Origin: Actinomycetota bacterium
GTDB taxonomy: Bacteria > Actinomycetota > Coriobacteriia > Anaerosomatales > JAHIQC01
Assembly (NCBI GenBank): GCA_018902765.1
Contig: JAHIQC010000103.1
Span: 1 to 14,140, forward strand
Direction: 5' to 3'
DNA: 14,140 nucleotides
Part shown: piece after piece, positions 8,067 to 14,140 of the stretch
How the letters are laid out: every line of letters begins with the position of its first letter
How positions within the stretch are numbered: the first letter of the stretch is position 1
Position numbers and translations under genes: made by a program
The notes under the pieces: generated by a model
The model's database searches: none
What the model was told of the DNA's origin: nothing
The model's input: the letters and a program-made list of their open reading frames with translations, nothing else

Positions 8067-8699
8067 ATGAGCAACCACGTACCCAACACCACGGTGCAGC
8101 GCCTGCCGGTCTACTTGCGCTGCCTCGTGCAGGAGCAGAGTCTTCGCGTTCCTGTGGCCAACTCGGTGCGCATAGCCGAGATGGCCGGGACCAATGCAGC
8201 TCAGGTCCGCAAGGATCTGTCGTACCTTGGCGAGTACGGCATACGCGGCATCGGTTATGACGTCGACGGGCTGGTCAGGCATTTGACGCGCTGGCTCGGA
8301 CTGGAGCATGTCAGAAAGGCGGCCATCGTCGGCTACGGCAGGCTTGGAAGCGCGCTTCTGGGCTACGGCGGTTTTCAGGATCGCGGCTTCTCTTTGGCCG
8401 CTGTGTTCGATACCGATCCTGAGAAGATCGGAACTGCGGCCGGTTCAGGTCTCGTGGTCGAGCCCCTCGCGGATTTTGCGGCTGCCGTGGAGCGTGACGC
8501 ACTTGAAATCGTCGTTCTCACGGTTCCCGCGAGCGTGGCACAGGCCGTCACCGACACCGTGGTCGCCGCAGGTATCAAAGCGATTCTGAACTTTGCGCCC
8601 ACGAAGCTCCTGGTGCCGGCAGATGTTGCAGTACGACAAGCCGACGTTGCAGCCGAGCTTCAGATACTCTCGTTTCACCTCTCGAGCGGCGGTGAGTGA
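8067..8699 (+). CDS. rex: Redox-sensing transcriptional repressor Rex
   Basis: A 210-residue protein, exactly the normal Rex length. Rex binds operators when NAD+ dominates and releases them when NADH rises, commonly controlling fermentation and respiratory genes. The N-terminal winged helix (about 1-75) ends with the family signature AAQVRKDLSYLGEYGIRGIGY (residues 44-64, quoted here as QVRKDLSYLGEYG). The Rossmann NADH site follows as VGYGRLGSAL (88-97, GxGxxG at 89-94), with FDTDP at 114-118 and a C-terminal domain-swap helix at the end. The ATG at 8067 was chosen because it begins the family N-terminus and has AGGGAA at 8051-8056; an upstream in-frame start at 7902 would lie deep inside the previous gene and give an unrelated 55-residue leader. 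It lies 14 bases after the ligase gene and directly abuts the next gene, so it is probably co-transcribed with polysaccharide genes, which is unusual. Confidence 0.95.
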   Translation: MSNHVPNTTVQRLPVYLRCLVQEQSLRVPVANSVRIAEMAGTNAAQVRKDLSYLGEYGIRGIGYDVDGLVRHLTRWLGLEHVRKAAIVGYGRLGSALLGYGGFQDRGFSLAAVFDTDPEKIGTAAGSGLVVEPLADFAAAVERDALEIVVLTVPASVAQAVTDTVVAAGIKAILNFAPTKLLVPADVAVRQADVAAELQILSFHLSSGGE

Positions 8700-9368
8700 A
8701 TGAGCGGTTCGGTACCGGCGGCCGATGAGACTCGCGATGACTCGCGTAGCGTCCCTGTCTGGCTCGCGTTGCTCGTACTGGCTCTTCTCCTCGCCGTGAT
8801 GGGCGTTGGGGGCTTTGCATTGCGAGGAGCCCTCGAGCATTCATCCTCTCCGACATCCGCAGTCGACCTCGAGATCGCGAAGTGGGAGGACTCAGTCAAG
8901 ATCAACAGCGACGATCTCGAAGCGCACCTGAGCCTCGGTTTCGCCTATCAGCAGGCCAAGCGCTATGACGACGCGATTGCCCAGTACGACTTCGTGATCG
9001 ATCGCACTCCAAAGGACACTGCTGCCCTCTATAACAGAGGGGTCGCGCTCATGGCGCTAGGCGACGATGACGGCGCCGAGGCCACGTGGTGGCAGGTGCT
9101 CGAGATCGAACCGCAGCACGTTCTGAGCGCGAAGTCCCTCGGGGAACTGTACGCCGACAGGGGAGAGTATCGCTCGCTCGTGGAGGCGGTGCGCCCTGTG
9201 GTTGAGCAGAACGACTCGGCGGCGGATCTTCAGTATCTGATGGGACTCGCCTATGAGAATCTGGGGCGAGCTGATTGGGCCAAGATCCGCTACGAGTTGG
9301 CGCTCAAGTACTACCCCGATATGCCTGAGGCTAAAGAGGGACTCAAGCGACTTGGGGTGGAGCAGTGA
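8700..9368 (+). CDS. Membrane-anchored TPR protein
   Basis: A 222-residue protein with a short hydrophilic N-terminus, one membrane helix (about 18-42) and a soluble helical domain that should lie outside the membrane. Tetratricopeptide repeats are readable at about 73-106 (AHLSLGFAYQQAKRYDDAI), 107-140 (ALYNRGVALMALGDDDGAE), a degenerate one at 141-174, and 175-208 (LQYLMGLAYENLGRADWA). The ATG follows the rex stop with no gap, and the stop overlaps the next gene by four bases, so the three are translationally linked. TPR domains bind other proteins. No enzymatic motif is present and the partner is unknown. Because a multiheme cytochrome and ResB/CcsA follow, an extracytoplasmic scaffold or apocytochrome-holding role (compare the TPR part of CcmI in System I) is possible, but that is inference only. 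Confidence 0.85.
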   Translation: MSGSVPAADETRDDSRSVPVWLALLVLALLLAVMGVGGFALRGALEHSSSPTSAVDLEIAKWEDSVKINSDDLEAHLSLGFAYQQAKRYDDAIAQYDFVIDRTPKDTAALYNRGVALMALGDDDGAEATWWQVLEIEPQHVLSAKSLGELYADRGEYRSLVEAVRPVVEQNDSAADLQYLMGLAYENLGRADWAKIRYELALKYYPDMPEAKEGLKRLGVEQ

Positions 9369-10444
9369 GCATACCGCGCGCCAAGCTGACCGCGCGGCAG
9401 GCATTCCTGATGCTCGCCCTCGTGTTGGCCGTAGCGCTTATCGCACTTTTGGCATATGTGCTTCTTCTCTCGGGGCCCAATGCGCTCGTTCGCTTTGGCG
9501 GGCAGGTCCGTGCCGGCGTCGAACCCGTGCTCACCATCGATGGTCCCGGAACAGGCGAGCAGCCTCGATTCGACCGCCCGATGGGTGCTGCGCTCGGACC
9601 CGACGGGACAATCTATGTGGCAGACACGGGAAACGACCGTATCTGCGTGTTCGATCGCGACGGTGTGTTCGTGCGCGAGTTCGGTGGCCACGGTATCGCC
9701 AAACCGCTGGCCGGAGTGAAGGCGACATGGAAGCCGGGGACCTTCAACTATCCGGTCGGTTTGGATGTCGATCCGGCCGGAAACCTGTATGTTGCCGATT
9801 TCCGCAATGATCAGATACAAGTCTACGACTCGCAAGGGGTGTTCTTGCGCCGGTTCCCCGATCCGGCACTGGTCGTGGGGAAGGGGGCCTCAGGTCAAGA
9901 GGGCACGGGAATCGCGGTCACCGATGTAGCCGTTCGCGACGGCCGGGTCTACGCCACCGACACGTATCAGATCCTCGTCTTCTCGATCACTGGTGAGTTG
10001 CTCGAACAGTTTGGACGGCCTGGCACGAGGCCCGGGAACCTCGAGCGGCCAAACGGCGTCGATGTCGGGGAAAACGGCACGGTGTATGTGGCCGATTCGA
10101 ACAACAATAGGATCCAGGCATTGAGCCCCACAGGAGAGCCGCTGTGGGCTACAGGGGCTCGCGTCTCGGAATTGAACAAGGAGTCGAAGAACCCCTTTGC
10201 GCTGCCTAGGGGCGTCACAGTACTCAACGATGACTCACTTGTCGTTGTTGACGCATTCGCGTTCGCGCTCATACAGGTCGGCCCCGATGGTAAAATCGGA
10301 TCGACGTGGGGAGAGCGCGGTGTCGAACCGGGGCAGTTCAACTTCCCCAACAGTATCGACGACCTCGACGATATCCTCGTTGTCTCCGACAAGGAGAACG
10401 ACAGGGTACAAGTGCTCAGATTGACGGGTCGCGGCTCCTTGTGA
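9365..10444 (+). CDS. Membrane-anchored six-bladed NHL-repeat beta-propeller protein
   Basis: A 359-residue protein with an N-terminal signal-anchor helix (about 13-36, preceded by RAKLTARQ) and an extracytoplasmic propeller. Six NHL-type blades can be read at about 67-107, 127-165, 183-217, 227-264, 280-316 and 324-356. Typical strands are GPDGTIYVADTGNDRICVFD, VDPAGNLYVADFRNDQIQVY (each 20 residues) and NGTVYVADSNNNRIQ. The GTG start overlaps the TPR stop by four bases. NHL propellers are mostly protein- or ligand-binding scaffolds; no catalytic residues of peptidylglycine lyase or lactonase type could be recognised. NHL proteins often occur beside multiheme cytochrome genes in metal-reducing bacteria, which fits the next gene, but a direct role in electron transfer is inferred. 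It appears to be the last gene of the upstream operon. Confidence 0.88.
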   Translation: MSIPRAKLTARQAFLMLALVLAVALIALLAYVLLLSGPNALVRFGGQVRAGVEPVLTIDGPGTGEQPRFDRPMGAALGPDGTIYVADTGNDRICVFDRDGVFVREFGGHGIAKPLAGVKATWKPGTFNYPVGLDVDPAGNLYVADFRNDQIQVYDSQGVFLRRFPDPALVVGKGASGQEGTGIAVTDVAVRDGRVYATDTYQILVFSITGELLEQFGRPGTRPGNLERPNGVDVGENGTVYVADSNNNRIQALSPTGEPLWATGARVSELNKESKNPFALPRGVTVLNDDSLVVVDAFAFALIQVGPDGKIGSTWGERGVEPGQFNFPNSIDDLDDILVVSDKENDRVQVLRLTGRGSL

Positions 10445-10468
10445 CCAGCGCGAGTACTGGCCTGAACC

Positions 10469-10498
10469 TTGCTTAAGATGGCTCGGATTGTGTACCAT
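10469..10498 (+). promoter_or_regulatory. Candidate promoter for the cytochrome-maturation operon
   Basis: TTGCTT (10469-10474) and TACCAT (10493-10498) are separated by 18 bases in the 109-base spacer between the NHL and cytochrome genes. They match the vegetative consensus at 3-4 of 6 positions each, so this is weak. It would give a leader of about 45-50 bases before the preferred start. No Rex-type palindrome (TTGTGA-n-TCACAA) is visible here. Confidence 0.35.
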
Positions 10499-10536
10499 GG
10501 CAAGTAGGTCCGTTCGGGCTTATGTTCGCGTGTCCC

Positions 10537-10544
10537 AAGGTAGG
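10537..10544 (+). promoter_or_regulatory. Ribosome binding site supporting a TTG start for the cytochrome
   Basis: AAGGTAGG ends nine bases before the TTG at 10554 and three before the in-frame TTG at 10548. With the 10554 start the product begins Met-Lys-Arg followed at once by the hydrophobic signal core. The other in-frame starts (ATG 10497, GTG 10530) have no comparable site and would put a 9- to 19-residue basic leader in front of the signal peptide. Confidence 0.5.
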
Positions 10545-10553
10545 TCATTGGAC

Positions 10554-11681
10554 TTGAAGCGCAGTTTCCTGACTCTGTTCGTCCTACTCGCGGCGCTGAG
10601 CGTGTTCAGCGTTGCGCCGGCATACGCCTATGATGAGACGCAGCCTCCTTCGGGACGCAGCTGTGTTGAATGTCACGGCATGGAGCAGGGTCAGACGTCC
10701 ACGACTACCGTGGAGCCAACACGCAAAGGGCCTCACGGAGGCTATTCGACGGGCACACAGAAATGCGAGACCTGTCACACCATTCACAACGCGCCGCTCG
10801 GAAGTATCATGTTGCTGCCGGCAGCCACCATCAAGGACACCTGCAACAGCTGCCATGACGGCACCGGCGGGCAGGGCGTGTATGGCGTGATCGAGGCTCG
10901 CGGTATGACCGTGAAGTCCGCTCATCGGATCGAAACAACCAACCTCATCCCGGGTGGCGCTGCAGACGGTAGCAGTGGCACCGCGACGTTCTCGGCCGAT
11001 GGCGGCTTCCTGACCTGCAGCGACTGCCACAGCCCACATGACTCGAACACTCTTGCCGCCTTCACTGGAGATCGCGTGCGCGAGTCGACCCCGACCGCGT
11101 TTCCCGGTGTCAGCGCACTCAAGACCAACCGCCTCTTGCGCCAAAGGCCAGCCAGTTCGGTGGCCACTGTGACGGCGTACGGCTCGGATTGGTGCGGCGC
11201 GTGTCACTTCGGGCGCCTGTCGAGCCACGATGCCAGTTCAGTAGCGAACCATCCTGCGGACAGTCTCTCGACCACCACAACACCGTTCATCTATGAGAAC
11301 GTCGCACGCCAGACAGCCGTGAACACCACCACGACGGTGATGGGCTCTCTGGGTGCCAGCAACCTCGGTTACGTGATGTGGGAGTCGACGGCCACACCCG
11401 CCGTGCGCTCCAGCTTGCAGACGGGGCACTATCCTATCTGCCAGCAGTGTCACGAGGACGCGCGCCATGTGGGCGACGACCCGGCCGGCCCCCTCACTAT
11501 CTCGACACTGAACGGCTACGACGAGCGCTTCAACATCACCGTGGCCGATGGCGCGCCTGATGGCGTGTCCGGCTCCGCCGACAGCCCACGGTTCCAGGTG
11601 TTCCCGCACGAGTCGCAGAACCTGCGGCTTTTGCTCGAGGACACCACGGACGATCTGTGCCTGAACTGTCACCGCCCGTAG
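10554..11681 (+). CDS. Secreted heptaheme c-type cytochrome (doubled CxxCH type)
   Basis: About 375 residues from the preferred TTG start. A signal peptide (KR, hydrophobic core, APAYA at 21-25, cleavage likely after Ala25) exports it; there is no other membrane helix. Seven canonical heme-binding motifs are present: CVECH (37-41), CETCH (71-75), CNSCH (97-101), CSDCH (155-159), CGACH (214-218), CQQCH (296-300) and CLNCH (369-373), the last only two residues from the C-terminus. At least nine other histidines (61, 78, 124, 162, 225, 233, 292, 305, 352) could serve as distal ligands, enough for bis-His ligation of all seven. The CxxCH pairing resembles doubled-CxxCH cytochromes. The role would be extracytoplasmic electron transfer; redox partner and terminal acceptor are unknown, and no catalytic nitrite reductase-type site (CxxCK) is visible. 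The start could also be 10548, 10530 or 10497. A lipoprotein gene and resB/ccsA follow with almost no spacing. Confidence 0.93.
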   Translation: MKRSFLTLFVLLAALSVFSVAPAYAYDETQPPSGRSCVECHGMEQGQTSTTTVEPTRKGPHGGYSTGTQKCETCHTIHNAPLGSIMLLPAATIKDTCNSCHDGTGGQGVYGVIEARGMTVKSAHRIETTNLIPGGAADGSSGTATFSADGGFLTCSDCHSPHDSNTLAAFTGDRVRESTPTAFPGVSALKTNRLLRQRPASSVATVTAYGSDWCGACHFGRLSSHDASSVANHPADSLSTTTTPFIYENVARQTAVNTTTTVMGSLGASNLGYVMWESTATPAVRSSLQTGHYPICQQCHEDARHVGDDPAGPLTISTLNGYDERFNITVADGAPDGVSGSADSPRFQVFPHESQNLRLLLEDTTDDLCLNCHRP

Positions 11682-11685
11682 ACGG

Positions 11686-12207
11686 ATGAATCGATTCTTC
11701 GTCACGCTCACGGTCGTGATCTTCGCACTCATGTTGGTGACCGGTTGTTCGAGCGCCGACAACGTCAAGGATTCGTCGCCGACAGCAGTCGGAGCGATTC
11801 AGGCACCCGCTGAATACGATTTGAGCACGCCCGAAAGCGCGGTACGCTCATATCTGGCAGCAATCTCGTTCGCATATCGGACAGGCAACTCTGAGGCTGC
11901 ATCCGCGACGATGACCGCCTGGGAGGGCGTCCGGGTGGACTCCTACATCGAACTCAATCGACAGCAGAGCCGGGGCATCGAACAGACGCTCACTGCATTC
12001 GAGGTGCTCGAGTCCAGCGGCGAAGAGCCTACGATGACCGTGACGGCGGACGAGGCATGGGCGTATCGCTACTTCGCCCTTGCGGATGGCAGCTACCAAA
12101 GCGAGGAACTCACGGCGGCGTATCGTTCGCAGTACACCGTCGTCAACTCTGGCGGCATCTGGCTGGTCGACAAGGTTCAGGTCACCCCCGCCGGCGAGGT
12201 GAAGTAG
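11686..12207 (+). CDS. Small predicted lipoprotein, possibly NTF2-like fold
   Basis: A 173-residue protein with a type II signal peptide: basic start (MNR), hydrophobic core to about 18, and a lipobox LVTGC with Cys21 as the predicted lipidated residue, followed by SSADN. The mature part starts with a short flexible linker, then STPESAVRSYLAAISFAYRTG (about 47-67, cited here only by its first residues STPESAVRSYL), a pattern common at the first helix of NTF2-like/SnoaL-like lipoproteins, and ends with a GGIWLVDKVQV strand that also fits that fold. The fold assignment is a guess from pattern; function is unknown. It starts four bases after the cytochrome stop with no visible Shine-Dalgarno sequence, so translation is probably coupled to the cytochrome, and resB starts four bases after its stop. 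Context suggests an envelope accessory to the cytochrome system. Confidence 0.85.
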   Translation: MNRFFVTLTVVIFALMLVTGCSSADNVKDSSPTAVGAIQAPAEYDLSTPESAVRSYLAAISFAYRTGNSEAASATMTAWEGVRVDSYIELNRQQSRGIEQTLTAFEVLESSGEEPTMTVTADEAWAYRYFALADGSYQSEELTAAYRSQYTVVNSGGIWLVDKVQVTPAGEVK

Positions 12208-12211
12208 CCCG

Positions 12212-13624
12212 ATGTCCCCGCGCTTGGGCCCGGTTCGGCGGCTTCATCGCACCTTGCGCTCCCCGCGATTGGTCGCATGGCTGCTCCTGATCGTGACGGG
12301 CTGGCTCGTGCTGGGCACCCTGGTTCCACAGACGTCCCTAGATGCGGCGAAGGTCGAGACGTGGGCGCGTGCACATCCGACGCTCGAGCATATTGTTGGG
12401 CCACTCGGTCTCCATGCGGCCTACACGCAACCCCTCTTTGTCATGCTGATGTTCCTGCTCGCGGCCTCGACCGCGATCTGCGCCTGGGAGCGAACTCGCT
12501 ACGCGGCCCGCATGTCGATGGCCAAAGGCTCAATCACCGCCGCTCAACTTGAGCGACTGCGCATCTCCGAGCCCATAGACATACCTGCCGAGGAACACTC
12601 CGATCCCCAAGCGTCGCTTGCGCGCGCGGCGGAGTCACTGCGTTCGCTTGGTCTGCGGGGTCCGGTGGGCCCCAGACTGCTTGAATCCTCTTCCGGCGTT
12701 TGGGGACTTTGGGGCAGTCCGGTCTTTCACTGGGCGCTGGTCGCGTTGATTGTTCTGATCCCGGTCGGCCGACTCACTCGTTCAGAGGGCCTTATGGGGG
12801 TCGTCGCCGGATCCTCGCGTGTCGACTCCCGGGAAGCATATGGGCTTGTCGATGTGGGTCCGTTGCACCAGGGATTCACCGGTCTTGATATCGGAGTGAT
12901 GCCTGGTATCGAGTTGAACTACGACGACAACGGTATCGACCGTGGCCCGGCTCCTGTGGTCACGCTGTCGAGGGATGGTCAGTTGCTCGCTGAGCAGAAG
13001 GTATACCCCAACCGACCGTTGAAGTATGGATCGCTGACGGTGCACATGAGTGAGCTCGGCGCGGGGGCCGCATACTCACTCGTGACCAGCGATTCGGTGA
13101 TCCTTGAGGATCAGGCGCTCATCGACGTGATCGAGGGCGACAGCCGCGCCTACACTCCGTTCACAACAGCGTACGGGGATGGATCCGGAGCTTCGGTGGT
13201 CTCTGTCACCGTGGACATCCCCGATGATCCCCAAACTCTGGTCGATGACTCCGAGGAGCCCCGGAGACTGGTGAGCGTCATCGCCACAGGGCCCGCAGGG
13301 GATACCGTCAATACACTGGCGGGCGTCGGAGACACGCTGGACTTGGGCGCCGGGTTGGGGATGCGCATCGATGCAGTCGACTACTATGCACGACTTTCCG
13401 TGGTCGATGACTGGTCGGTGGACTGGATATACGCCCTGTTCGCCATCGCGGTGGTGTCGGTATCTGTTTCGGTACTGGTGCCCCACCGCGTCGCGAGGGT
13501 GTATCTCGACCAAGCGGTCACGCCGCCGGTGCTCAGGCTGGATACACGTCACAGCCGAAGCTCACCCGAGTTTCACCAGAAGGTGCGTGACGCTCTCGAG
13601 AGTGTGAGGATGGAGGAATCGTGA
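12212..13624 (+). CDS. resB: Cytochrome c biogenesis protein ResB (Ccs1), System II
   Basis: A 470-residue ResB-family membrane protein. With CcsA/ResC it forms the System II synthase that carries heme across the membrane and attaches it to CxxCH motifs. Layout matches the family: two N-terminal helices (about 21-38 and 74-91) with the TLVPQTSLD loop after the first, a third helix at about 170-187 containing His173 in SPVFHWALVALI, a large extracytoplasmic domain (about 190-400) with a conserved-looking N.PL.Y..LTVH stretch near 267-278, and a final helix (about 404-424) before a cytoplasmic tail. Length is in the usual range. The stop overlaps the ccsA start by four bases, the classic resB-resC order. 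CcdA and ResA-type thioredoxins, also needed by System II, are not in the window. Confidence 0.9.
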   Translation: MSPRLGPVRRLHRTLRSPRLVAWLLLIVTGWLVLGTLVPQTSLDAAKVETWARAHPTLEHIVGPLGLHAAYTQPLFVMLMFLLAASTAICAWERTRYAARMSMAKGSITAAQLERLRISEPIDIPAEEHSDPQASLARAAESLRSLGLRGPVGPRLLESSSGVWGLWGSPVFHWALVALIVLIPVGRLTRSEGLMGVVAGSSRVDSREAYGLVDVGPLHQGFTGLDIGVMPGIELNYDDNGIDRGPAPVVTLSRDGQLLAEQKVYPNRPLKYGSLTVHMSELGAGAAYSLVTSDSVILEDQALIDVIEGDSRAYTPFTTAYGDGSGASVVSVTVDIPDDPQTLVDDSEEPRRLVSVIATGPAGDTVNTLAGVGDTLDLGAGLGMRIDAVDYYARLSVVDDWSVDWIYALFAIAVVSVSVSVLVPHRVARVYLDQAVTPPVLRLDTRHSRSSPEFHQKVRDALESVRMEES

Positions 13625-14140
13625 CGCAGGAGATCGTACTCATGTGGACAGCGGTCACGTGCTACGCGCTGTCTGCGATGCTGTTCGCGATCGCATTCGT
13701 GTTCAGGAAGCAGGCTCTGTTTCGTTGGGCGCTGATTCTGGGCCTGCTGGGTCTGTTGCCACACGCGATTGCCATAGGCGTGCGGTGGAATCGCGTCGGA
13801 CATCCCCCCGCGCTCGGCTTTTACGAGGTTGTCTCGTCGTACGCCTTCATATCAGTCTCGGCATTCGGGCTGCTTGCATGGCGTCGGCGCAACATGGCGC
13901 CGCTTGGCGTTGTGCTCATGCCGATCTCGTTTCTCCTGCTGGGTGCAGCGATGTTCACGTCCAGGGCAGACCTGGAACTCACCAGCACGCTGGCGAGTTG
14001 GTGGCTGAACATCCACGTCGCGTTCGCGAAGCTCTCCTACGGGGCGTTCGTGGTGTCCTTCGCTCTTGCTCTGGTGTATCTGTATCGCGAGCGGGCTCAG
14101 GGTGCACTGGCCGATGTACTAGCGAAACTGCCCGCCCAAG
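13621..14140 (+). CDS. ccsA: Cytochrome c biogenesis protein CcsA/ResC (CcsB), 5' part only
   Basis: The frame opens at GTG 13621, overlapping the resB stop (GTGA), with GGAGG at 13612-13616, and stays open to the window's end: about 173 residues of a family that usually has 270-330 or more. Several hydrophobic helices are visible (about 8-28, 36-54, 70-87, 94-112, 133-152). Recognisable family features are the R-W...GHPPALGFYE segment (55-69, with His61), matching the GH.P..N.YE region of CcsA, and SWWLNIHVAFAKLSYGAF (126-143) with His132, a candidate external heme ligand. The tryptophan-rich heme-handling WWD motif should lie beyond base 14140. It pairs with ResB as the heme delivery and ligation complex, placed here directly downstream of a seven-heme substrate. 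Confidence 0.9.
   Translation, partial: MTQEIVLMWTAVTCYALSAMLFAIAFVFRKQALFRWALILGLLGLLPHAIAIGVRWNRVGHPPALGFYEVVSSYAFISVSAFGLLAWRRRNMAPLGVVLMPISFLLLGAAMFTSRADLELTSTLASWWLNIHVAFAKLSYGAFVVSFALALVYLYRERAQGALADVLAKLPAQ

Noticed and set aside
10445..10460. CCAG...CTGG inverted repeat after the NHL gene as a terminator
   Set aside because: A four-base-pair stem with an eight-base loop and no following T tract is what chance gives in GC-rich DNA.
10554..11681. Cytochrome as a pentaheme nitrite reductase or octaheme-type enzyme
   Set aside because: There are seven canonical CxxCH motifs and no CxxCK or variant catalytic heme motif, and overall length and layout differ.

Overview
The window is a densely packed, GC-rich bacterial segment with every recognisable gene on the + strand. 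Codons strongly favour G or C at the third position, several starts are GTG, and many gene junctions overlap by four bases (GTGA). A Rex redox repressor, a seven-heme secreted cytochrome, ResB/CcsA (System II) cytochrome maturation proteins and long Ig-like surface repeats together suggest an anaerobic or facultative high-GC lineage. My best guess is a deep actinobacterial group of the Coriobacteriia/Anaerosomatales (OPB41) type. This is inference from gene content only; Chloroflexota or another monoderm lineage cannot be excluded.

Region 1 (1-1937) is the 3' end of a large secreted or surface repeat protein. It has a regular repeat of about 170 residues, made of two alternating Ig-like modules, and a different C-terminal cap module. 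The gene's start lies upstream of the window.

Region 2 (2020-8052) is a cell-surface polysaccharide set: a phosphohexomutase (sugar-phosphate supply), a family 4 glycosyltransferase, a polyprenyl-phosphate sugar-1-phosphate transferase (initiating enzyme), and an O-antigen ligase/polymerase-like membrane protein with a C-terminal TPR region. Spacing is -4 to +14 bases throughout, so they are very probably one operon. It runs without a visible break into rex (8067), a membrane-anchored TPR protein (8700) and a membrane-anchored six-bladed NHL propeller protein (9365-10444).

Region 3 (10554-14140) begins after the only sizeable gap in the second half of the window (about 109 bases, with a weak candidate promoter). 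It encodes an exported heptaheme c-type cytochrome, a small lipoprotein, ResB and the start of CcsA/ResC, which runs off the window. The cytochrome thus sits beside the machinery that would attach its hemes.

Reading the parts together (inference): the first operon builds a surface glycan and ends with rex (an NADH/NAD+ sensor) and two extracytoplasmic scaffold-type proteins. The second makes an extracytoplasmic multiheme electron carrier with its own maturation proteins. The combination looks like a surface electron-transfer module placed next to envelope polysaccharide genes. No RNA genes, insertion sequences, CRISPR arrays or convincing intrinsic terminators were seen.
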